Shown one piece after another: positions 1-5,680 of a DNA stretch of 6,212 bases (position 1 is its first letter; the number at the start of each line of letters is the position of its first letter). Below the pieces are notes generated by a model. It was not told the origin of the DNA, did not search any database, and was given only the letters and a program-made list of their open reading frames with translations. The position numbers and the translations under genes were made by a program. The stretch is from Erysipelotrichaceae bacterium. Its GTDB lineage: Bacteria; Bacillota_I; Bacilli_A; Erysipelotrichales; Coprobacillaceae. The stretch is from positions 1 to 6,212 of the forward strand of contig JAJQGQ010000299.1 of NCBI GenBank assembly GCA_021200395.1, written 5' to 3'.

Positions 1-1
1 A

Positions 2-151
2 TTTGAATGTCAAGAACATAATCATGTCATTATTAAAAATAAAGAAGTATATATTAATCATAGATTAATGAATATGCATGAAGAATATATATTAAAAGCT
101 CATGATATCATTGAATATCATGGAAAAAAAGGGATTATTTTAGATAATTGA
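2..151 (+). CDS. 3' end of a gene, possible FHA-domain C-terminus (5' partial)
   Basis: An open frame enters from the left edge and ends at TGA 149-151, giving 49 residues; the other two frames are interrupted. The fragment has short beta-strand-like stretches. NKEVYIN is followed about 15 residues later by LKAHDIIEYHG and a final hydrophobic strand GIIL. This order matches the end of forkhead-associated (FHA) domains, where an NG-x-x-h turn is followed by L-x-x-G-D-x-I and a closing strand. FHA domains bind phosphothreonine, which would suit the PP2C phosphatase two genes downstream. The phosphopeptide-binding Arg/Ser/His residues lie in the missing part, so the family call is tentative. The next gene starts 24 bases later behind a strong ribosome site, so this is probably an operon member. 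That it is coding is fairly sure; FHA is a moderate guess. Confidence 0.55.
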   Translation, partial: FECQEHNHVIIKNKEVYINHRLMNMHEEYILKAHDIIEYHGKKGIILDN

Positions 152-161
152 TATTATAAGT

Positions 162-169
162 AAAGGAGA
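162..169 (+). promoter_or_regulatory. Ribosome binding site of the vWA gene
   Basis: AAAGGAGA lies 6 bases before ATG 176 and fits the AAGGAGG consensus of Bacillota. It supports the start at 176 and lies in the 24-base gap after the partial upstream gene. Confidence 0.85.
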
Positions 170-175
170 AAGAAA

Positions 176-901
176 ATGGATAAATTTTGGGATGATAATG
201 ATCTTATCAATAGTGCTAAGAAAAAGAGAATGTTATTTGTTTTAGCAGTTGATACTTCTAAATATATGAATACGAAAATAGAGATTGTTAATAAAGCAAT
301 TAAAGAAACTTTGAATAAGTTAAAAGATTTAGATTTAAAACATAACATTGCTAAAGTAACAGTAGCTATTTTGGAGTTTAATAAAGAAGCTACATGGCTC
401 ATTGATAAACCTCAAGAAATCAATAACTTTAATTTTAATGAATTAAAATGTACGAAAGAAAGTCAAAGTAATTATCATTGCCTTTATCAACAATTAAACG
501 AAAAACTTACCACAGATACATTTCTTAAAGATGCTCAGGATTATTATCCAATTATATTATTAATTAATGATGGTATGCCTACTGATGATTATGAAGACAT
601 GTTAAATCAGTGTGAAAATAACCCTTGGTTTCATAAGGCTACAAGAATTGCTATGCCAATTATTATTGATAAAAATATGAATGAAGAAGAATTTCGTGAT
701 TCTCTTAATTATCAATTTATTATGGATTTTACTAATCAGAAAGATGATCGTATCTTCTTTGTCACAAAACTAGAACATCTGATTGATATGCTAGATATTG
801 TCACCTTAACCACTGTACAACGTAGAAATAAAAATAAGAAGCAACAAATACAAAATGCCGATCCATTTAATGATATTCGAAATAAACTCTTAAACTTATG
901 A
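176..901 (+). CDS. vWA-domain protein, TerY-like, with degenerate MIDAS
   Basis: This 241-residue soluble protein is nearly all one von Willebrand factor A domain, a Rossmann-like fold that usually binds partners through a metal ion (MIDAS). The first strand and metal loop are FVLAVDTSKYM (residues 21-31), where D26 and S28 fit DxSxS but the last Ser is Y30. The fourth strand PIILLINDGMPTDD (125-138) matches the typical LLxDGxPTDD of TerY-type vWA proteins and supplies D132. The usual MIDAS Thr would fall near residues 98-101 (SNYH) and is not evident. There is no signal peptide or membrane segment. The tail after about residue 214 is Lys/Gln/Asn-rich and probably flexible. The gene overlaps the PP2C gene by four bases (ATGA), a pairing known from the TerY-P triad (vWA, PP2C, kinase). 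It is inferred to be an adaptor in phospho-signalling. The fold is confident; TerY orthology is not shown. Confidence 0.85.
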   Translation: MDKFWDDNDLINSAKKKRMLFVLAVDTSKYMNTKIEIVNKAIKETLNKLKDLDLKHNIAKVTVAILEFNKEATWLIDKPQEINNFNFNELKCTKESQSNYHCLYQQLNEKLTTDTFLKDAQDYYPIILLINDGMPTDDYEDMLNQCENNPWFHKATRIAMPIIIDKNMNEEEFRDSLNYQFIMDFTNQKDDRIFFVTKLEHLIDMLDIVTLTTVQRRNKNKKQQIQNADPFNDIRNKLLNL

Positions 902-1608
902 AAGAACAATACACATTACATCCGTATCTCCATATCAAAAAAAGTCATTTACAAAAAGGAGAACCTTGTGAAGACTATAGTATGATATATCAGGATGAAT
1001 ATAAAGTAATAGCTGTTATTGCGGATGGGCATGGAGATCGTCAATGTTTTAGAGCAAGTTATGGATCGAAACTTGCAGTATTTACAACTATTAATATATT
1101 GAAAAAAATCAATCAATATGATGATGAATCTTTACGTCCATTATCCAATAGAATTATCAAAGAATGGAAAGATGCTGTTAAAAAGCATTACGATAGTCAT
1201 CCTACTCATCAAATAGATAAAGATATTTATTTGGTTTATGGAACAACGTTATCAATAGTGATTATTAATGACGAAAAAATGATATTAATGAATATTGGTG
1301 ATGGTAAGTGTATGACTCGTTTGGTAGATGAACGATTTTTATCATTAATCAATAATCATCATATATCACCTGAATCATTATGTTATGATGATGCTTCTAT
1401 GGATATTTGCGTATCATATACATTACCACGATGTTTGATGTTGACAAGTGATGGTGGTGGTAGTTTAAAAGATGAAGAAGAATTTATTGATAAAGTGGAG
1501 AACTTATATCTTCATCATCGTCTAAAATTTCAAAAAGATATGTTAGGGCTAGTGGACTATTTTTCCCATGATGATGACGTATCAATGATTTGGATATACA
1601 AGGAGTGA
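898..1608 (+). CDS. PP2C-type Ser/Thr protein phosphatase
   Basis: A 236-residue, single-domain cytoplasmic phosphatase of the PP2C (PPM) superfamily, which removes phosphate from Ser/Thr using two or more Mg/Mn ions. Family motifs appear in order: GEPCEDYS (21-28, acidic E25-D26), VIADGHGD (40-47, metal ligand D43), YGTT (114-117), NIGDGK (132-137), LTSDGGG (182-188, metal ligand D185) and HDDDVSM (224-230, the terminal DDxT/S motif). All expected metal-binding acids are present, so it is predicted active. No membrane or sensor domain is attached. The layout resembles the PP2C_2 family found beside vWA proteins. ATG 898 overlaps the vWA stop (TGA 899-901), and no Shine-Dalgarno is visible just upstream, so translation is probably coupled to the vWA gene. 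No kinase is visible in the window. Substrates are unknown; the Hsp70, vWA and coiled-coil proteins are candidates by neighbourhood only. Confidence 0.9.
   Translation: MKEQYTLHPYLHIKKSHLQKGEPCEDYSMIYQDEYKVIAVIADGHGDRQCFRASYGSKLAVFTTINILKKINQYDDESLRPLSNRIIKEWKDAVKKHYDSHPTHQIDKDIYLVYGTTLSIVIINDEKMILMNIGDGKCMTRLVDERFLSLINNHHISPESLCYDDASMDICVSYTLPRCLMLTSDGGGSLKDEEEFIDKVENLYLHHRLKFQKDMLGLVDYFSHDDDVSMIWIYKE
1600..1605 (+). promoter_or_regulatory. Ribosome binding site deciding the coiled-coil gene start
   Basis: AAGGAG sits at the very end of the PP2C gene, just before its TGA (1606-1608), and 8 bases before ATG 1614. It favours 1614 over the in-frame ATG at 1590, which lies inside the PP2C gene and has no ribosome site. 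Confidence 0.85.
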
Positions 1609-1613
1609 AACCA

Positions 1614-3314
1614 ATGAATCAAAGTATAATGGCTTTAGAACAATTACAGGAAACAATCAATCAAGCCTCACAAAACGCTACAGCCTCTTTTCAACAAGCT
1701 ATTAATAGAAGAGATGAAGTTGTTAATCAAAAACGAGAACAGTTTCATAGTAACTATCAACAATTACAAACACAAATCCACCTAGAAAAAGAAAACTTTA
1801 GTAATTTTAAAATACAATATGAAAAAATAGAAAAACGTTTAGATGCTACTCAAAAACAAATTTTTGAACAACAAATGCGAACCATTAAAGAACAAAATAT
1901 CCAAGAATACAAAGAAGTTCTTTCACATCTTTATGATTTAAATAATAGTCATGATAAAGCAATTTATGATAAAACTGTTAATCATTTTTCAACTAGTCTT
2001 ATAAATGCACAAACTGCTTTTGATTGTAATAAATATTTAAGAGAATTAGAAGAGACTCAAAAATTGTTATCAGCTATCGATGAAGATTCATGGATAAAAA
2101 ATAATAATGATATCAAAAAAGCCCAAGAAGATCTCAATATGCAGGTAACTCAAATAGGAACAGATTTAGAAAACGCTATAAAGAAGGATCTCAATAATAA
2201 GATAACAGGGCAAACAATAGGTCAATTATTAATCAAAAATGAATATTTAGATGAATGGCCTTATCAGGAAAATATTTTAAATGTATTAAAAGATCATTAT
2301 GAAAATAAATATTTAAAAATCACTTATAAAGATATGCTTAATGATTATATGATTGAAGGAGATAAAACTGCAGAAATATTTCAATTATTAGAATTCAGTA
2401 CTCTAATAGAAAGTATTAAAAAACCTATTCATATTTATTATGATTATCATTCTACACAATCTCTTATCTCTTCATTAGAATATAAAAACTGTGAAAAAAT
2501 AATCGTTAATGATACATTTATTTCACAACTAAAAGAAGAAATTAAGCAATTACCTCATCAATCTATATCGTTATTTATAGATCATCCTATACATTGTCAA
2601 AGCTTTGAAGAATTTATACAAACAAAACCAAACAATGTACAAATAGTGATGTTTCAAAATAATCAATATCAAGATTTTATTTATATTAATGGTAAAGATA
2701 ATCGATATATCTTAAATAATCAATATGATTTCTTTGCCAATAAAATCAATGAAAAAGGACTTCAAAAACTACATACAAGTCAACCTAAAGATATTCAAGT
2801 ATGTCATATATTTGAAAAATACTATGAAGAACATTATCATGATGGTATATATCTTATAGCAAAAGATAAAACCATAGACTTTCATGAAAACTTTGTTGTG
2901 GTATCAAATAATCAAGAAAAACGTATATCCTTCATAACTCAATTATTACTACAAAGAATAAGTGAAAATAACAAAATATTTATTTACTATAATAATTATG
3001 AAAATACACCACTTAGAAGCTTAATTAATGATTATAATTTACAGGAAATTGAATTAGACATGATGGGGGAATTAATGGAAGATTTCTTAGATGATCATAG
3101 TTTAGTGGTTTTGATTGATCCAAGTGATGAAGTATTAGGATTTGCGATGACATTGTTTGATATGGGACATATATTAGTTTGTCATAATGATAGTATGGAG
3201 GGTTATAAGAATTTGTTGTTGGATGAAAATATTATTGAAGAATATGGTAAACAAGAATCAATTCAATTTGAACTATTGAATCAAGAGAAATTAGAACAAT
3301 TATGTAAGCTTTAA
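1614..3314 (+). CDS. Unrecognised coiled-coil protein with duplicated alpha/beta region
   Basis: I do not recognise a family for this 566-residue protein. Residues 1 to about 195 are Gln/Lys/Glu-rich, almost free of Pro and Gly, and read as long amphipathic helices or coiled coil. A helical linker (about 200-245) follows, then alternating strand/helix sequence to the end. Two stretches look alike: residues 248-350, with PIHIYYDYHS (271-280), SLFID (319-323) and VQIVMFQNN (342-350); and residues 428-527, with KIFIYYNNYE (454-463), VVLID (498-502) and HILVCHND (519-526). Each reads helix, strand IxIYY, helix with SLI, strand, helix, strand ending in ID, helix, strand, suggesting an internal duplication of an alpha/beta domain. 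No Walker A motif, signal peptide, membrane helix or J-domain HPD is present. The start at 1614 is chosen for its ribosome site, five bases after the PP2C stop. Scaffold or chaperone client is a guess from context. Confidence 0.85.
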   Translation: MNQSIMALEQLQETINQASQNATASFQQAINRRDEVVNQKREQFHSNYQQLQTQIHLEKENFSNFKIQYEKIEKRLDATQKQIFEQQMRTIKEQNIQEYKEVLSHLYDLNNSHDKAIYDKTVNHFSTSLINAQTAFDCNKYLRELEETQKLLSAIDEDSWIKNNNDIKKAQEDLNMQVTQIGTDLENAIKKDLNNKITGQTIGQLLIKNEYLDEWPYQENILNVLKDHYENKYLKITYKDMLNDYMIEGDKTAEIFQLLEFSTLIESIKKPIHIYYDYHSTQSLISSLEYKNCEKIIVNDTFISQLKEEIKQLPHQSISLFIDHPIHCQSFEEFIQTKPNNVQIVMFQNNQYQDFIYINGKDNRYILNNQYDFFANKINEKGLQKLHTSQPKDIQVCHIFEKYYEEHYHDGIYLIAKDKTIDFHENFVVVSNNQEKRISFITQLLLQRISENNKIFIYYNNYENTPLRSLINDYNLQEIELDMMGELMEDFLDDHSLVVLIDPSDEVLGFAMTLFDMGHILVCHNDSMEGYKNLLLDENIIEEYGKQESIQFELLNQEKLEQLCKL

Positions 3315-3317
3315 AAG

Positions 3318-3326
3318 AAAGGGGAG
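3318..3326 (+). promoter_or_regulatory. Ribosome binding site of the Hsp70 gene
   Basis: AAAGGGGAG lies in the 15-base gap after the coiled-coil gene. It is 3 bases from ATG 3330 and 6 bases from a second in-frame ATG at 3333, so the true start may be either. The difference is one residue. Confidence 0.75.
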
Positions 3327-3329
3327 AGA

Positions 3330-4910
3330 ATGATGGATTTTTTTACTAGCGAGGGTTCATCAATTGGTATTGATTTAGGCACGCAGAATTCGGTTATTGT
3401 AAAATTTAATGGTAAAAATGATTATACCTTCCTAAAAGAAAACGAAAGATGCTATGTTAATTCATCTCTATTTTTTAACACACGTAACAATTATGATTTT
3501 GGTACTCCTGCTAAAAGAAAAGGGATGATGCATCCTGAATCATTATTACGCTGTTTTAAAAGAGGATTATCGGGAAATAATACAGGACATATAGAAAATG
3601 GTAGATATCGTATTACTTGTTATGAAAATAAAGAAATTATAGATATTAGTCCAAGAGAGGCTTGTAGTATTTTTTTAAAAAATTTGATTGATGATTTTAA
3701 TGAGGAAAATGATGAAATTCAAAATCTTGTATTAACTGTACCAGCAAAATTTGGACCAGATATATGTGAAGCGCTACGTCGTGGGGCTATGGGATTTGTA
3801 GGTGATGTTGTGATAGTACAGGAACCAATAGCAGCTGCTATTTGTTATGATTATGAAGAAGAAAAAATCGAGAATAATTCATCTTTATTGGTTTATGATT
3901 TTGGTGCAGGAACTTTTGATATTTCTTTATTGAAAAGAAATAATCAAGGGAATTTAGAATATATTGATACTAATGGAGATGTTCATCTTGGAGGTGAAGA
4001 TTTAACTGAAGCTATTTATCTTCAATGGAAAGATGATTTGTTTATTAATGAGGATTTTGATTTGGACAATCAAAGTCTATTTAAAGATGAAAATGAACAT
4101 GAATATAATATAGGTGTATTAAAGAACAAAGCAGAAGAGGCAAAGATATTATTGTCTAGTGAAGAAAAATATGATGAACCAATTGTTTTTAGAATGAATG
4201 ACCAAAAAGTGCAATATAATTTAACAATTACTCGTAATCAATTCAATAATTTAATCAGTAGACATATTACTCATTCTATCGATAAAATAAAGACATTATT
4301 AGCACGTAATCAAATGACTCAGGATGATATCAGTAAAGTTTTAGTGGTTGGGGGAACTTCTTTTATCCCACTTATAAAAACAAAACTTATTCAATATTTT
4401 GGTAGTGAAGATAAAATTGTAAGTAATGTTGATAAAGAATTGATGATTGGTAAAGGGGCTGCTATTATTGCTCATGAAATTTATGAAGAAAATCAGGAGG
4501 ATTTAAAGGGTGCAATTAGTTATTCAGGCATTATTCAAAAAGTATCTGATACCATTGGTATTGCTTTAGGAACATCTCATTTTGTCAATGAAATCATTCC
4601 TCGAGGTGCTCAATTACCTTATAAAACAACTTATCGTTGTCCTCTAATAGAGGCAAGAAATAGCAATGGTTGCATTGATATTTCTTTTCATAGTTATGAT
4701 CAATGGGAATTTTTAAAAAACGATACAATTCTAACATATGATAATCGTGTTGATTATATAGGTAAACGTGTCAGTGACAAAGTTAATGGGAATGATCATG
4801 ATCAAGTAGAAGTGTTAGTAGAAATTAATAATCAATTTATTATTAACGTTAGTATACGTTTAAATAATACAGGAATAGACAATGGACCTGTTAGAAAGGA
4901 TGATTTATGA
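3330..4910 (+). CDS. Hsp70-family (DnaK-like) chaperone ATPase, short, without helical lid
   Basis: A 526-residue Hsp70. The nucleotide-binding domain covers about residues 10-385: phosphate-1 loop GIDLGTQNS (13-21), FK77 where DnaK has catalytic Lys70, VPAKF (137-141; DnaK has VPAYF), QEPIAAA (164-170), phosphate-2 loop YDFGAGTFD (189-197, keeping the Thr and Asp of DnaK's GGGTFD), GGEDL (221-225), and adenosine loop VVGGTSFIP (339-347). The acidic, Leu-rich DnaK linker (DVLLLDV) is not recognisable; a beta-rich region at about 400-520 corresponds to the substrate-binding beta subdomain. The protein ends there, about 110 residues shorter than DnaK, with no helical lid. It is probably an active ATPase with a specialised or client-restricted role rather than the general DnaK. 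It is followed by a GrpE-like gene (four-base overlap) and a second Hsp70-like gene. The family is certain; the role is inferred. Confidence 0.95.
   Translation: MMDFFTSEGSSIGIDLGTQNSVIVKFNGKNDYTFLKENERCYVNSSLFFNTRNNYDFGTPAKRKGMMHPESLLRCFKRGLSGNNTGHIENGRYRITCYENKEIIDISPREACSIFLKNLIDDFNEENDEIQNLVLTVPAKFGPDICEALRRGAMGFVGDVVIVQEPIAAAICYDYEEEKIENNSSLLVYDFGAGTFDISLLKRNNQGNLEYIDTNGDVHLGGEDLTEAIYLQWKDDLFINEDFDLDNQSLFKDENEHEYNIGVLKNKAEEAKILLSSEEKYDEPIVFRMNDQKVQYNLTITRNQFNNLISRHITHSIDKIKTLLARNQMTQDDISKVLVVGGTSFIPLIKTKLIQYFGSEDKIVSNVDKELMIGKGAAIIAHEIYEENQEDLKGAISYSGIIQKVSDTIGIALGTSHFVNEIIPRGAQLPYKTTYRCPLIEARNSNGCIDISFHSYDQWEFLKNDTILTYDNRVDYIGKRVSDKVNGNDHDQVEVLVEINNQFIINVSIRLNNTGIDNGPVRKDDL
4895..4900 (+). 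promoter_or_regulatory. Ribosome binding site of the GrpE-like gene
   Basis: AAAGGA lies inside the end of the Hsp70 gene, 6 bases before ATG 4907 and 9 before ATG 4910. Either Met could start the protein. The overlap with the Hsp70 stop also allows translational coupling. Confidence 0.7.
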
Positions 4911-5674
4911 TGATTCCTTCAGAGGCATTGACGCTATGTCATCAAGCAAGACAAACATATGATGATTTTCTTGCATTGCAAAAGCAAGATAAAGTTGCTA
5001 TAAATTCGATAATAACATTAGATCATCATCATATTCATCAAGTAATGTGTAAAGCCACAGAAAGTTATCAACAATTTATTCAATTAAATACTTATCAATT
5101 TAAAGAAGATACATTAGAATATTTCTATATTGAAAAAAGTATATTTCAATTAGATAACAATATTTCAGAATATCATCAATATGTATTAAATAATTTAACG
5201 ATACTCATACAAGAATTAACCACTATTAAAGATGGAGAAGTATCAGAAAAAACTATAAATCTTATGCAAAGAACTTATAAAACCATCCAAAAAACAGACA
5301 CAACAAATATGTCTGCATCTGCATATGCTTATAAGATCTTAAAAAAAATTGTCGAAGCATATATTAATTATATTGAATATTTCTGTGCTTTGATAGAAAA
5401 CAATAAAGATAAAAAAGTTATAGATATTATTCAATTCATTAACCATTATTTAATAAACATAGGCATTTATACAATAGCAACAAAGCCAGGAGATAAATGG
5501 AATCTTTTATTATATGAACCAGAAATTAATGACTCAAATAATGAAACTGATGATCAAACATTAGAAGATTGTATCCATAGAGTTTATTATTATGCTTATG
5601 TTATTAATATTATAGACAAAGAAGAACCATTGCTCTTAAAAGAAGGCAAGGCTGGCATTTGGAATGTGAGGTGA
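4907..5674 (+). CDS. Helical protein with GrpE-like C-terminal region (putative Hsp70 nucleotide exchange factor)
   Basis: A 255-residue protein, helical through about residue 186, with a short beta-type C-terminus. I read residues 145-255 as a divergent GrpE core. Helices that pattern-match the GrpE four-helix bundle lead into NIGIYTIATKPGDKW (184-198) and LYEPEI (202-207). These parallel GrpE's conserved order: a Gly-Val/Ile after the last helix, a G-x-x-F-D turn and an H-E pair. LLLKEGKAGIWNV (242-254) parallels the closing VLRPAxVxV strand. GrpE releases ADP from Hsp70 and usually runs about 170-210 residues with the beta domain last; here the beta domain is also last. Residues 1-140 are extra helices of unknown role. 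A Hsp70 gene overlaps upstream (ATGA) and another Hsp70-like gene begins 6 bases downstream, which strongly favours an exchange-factor role. The alignment is by eye, and key GrpE residues are substituted. The gene is certain; the GrpE call is moderate. Confidence 0.65.
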   Translation: MMIPSEALTLCHQARQTYDDFLALQKQDKVAINSIITLDHHHIHQVMCKATESYQQFIQLNTYQFKEDTLEYFYIEKSIFQLDNNISEYHQYVLNNLTILIQELTTIKDGEVSEKTINLMQRTYKTIQKTDTTNMSASAYAYKILKKIVEAYINYIEYFCALIENNKDKKVIDIIQFINHYLINIGIYTIATKPGDKWNLLLYEPEINDSNNETDDQTLEDCIHRVYYYAYVINIIDKEEPLLLKEGKAGIWNVR

Positions 5675-5675
5675 T
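5668..5675 (+). promoter_or_regulatory. Extended ribosome binding site of the second Hsp70-like gene
   Basis: GAGGTGAT is an uninterrupted 8-base match to the extended anti-Shine-Dalgarno complement (AAGGAGGTGATC), 5 bases before ATG 5681. It overlaps the stop codon of the GrpE-like gene (5672-5674). It is the evidence that decides the start of the following partial gene. Confidence 0.85.
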
Positions 5676-5680
5676 ATATC

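Noticed and set aside
154..402. 82-codon minus-strand open frame that looks membrane-like (rich in Leu, Ile, Phe, Ser)
   Set aside because: It lies antisense to the vWA gene. Its hydrophobic look is what the complement of Lys/Asn/Glu-rich AT-rich coding sequence gives, and the opposite frame has a strong ribosome site and a recognised domain.
1590..1613. Longer start for the coiled-coil protein at ATG 1590
   Set aside because: It adds eight residues inside the end of the PP2C gene with no ribosome site, whereas ATG 1614 has AAGGAG at a normal distance.
2580..2597. DHPIHC in the coiled-coil protein as a J-domain HPD or metal-binding motif
   Set aside because: The motif is not HPD and lies in a strand/turn context rather than between the two J-domain helices; it matches the ID-P end of a strand in the proposed repeat.
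2895..2960. Possible P-loop NTPase site in the coiled-coil protein (SNNQEKRISF region)
   Set aside because: The position looks like a Walker A loop before a helix, but the GxxxxGK[ST] residues are absent, so no ATPase is claimed.
3311..3329. Promoter or terminator in the 15-base gap before the Hsp70 gene, such as a CIRCE heat-shock element
   Set aside because: The gap is too short and has no inverted repeat; it contains only the ribosome binding site.
5021..5038. His-rich DHHHIH in the GrpE-like protein as a metal site
   Set aside because: A single short run in an AT-rich gene with many CAT codons; no second ligand cluster is apparent.
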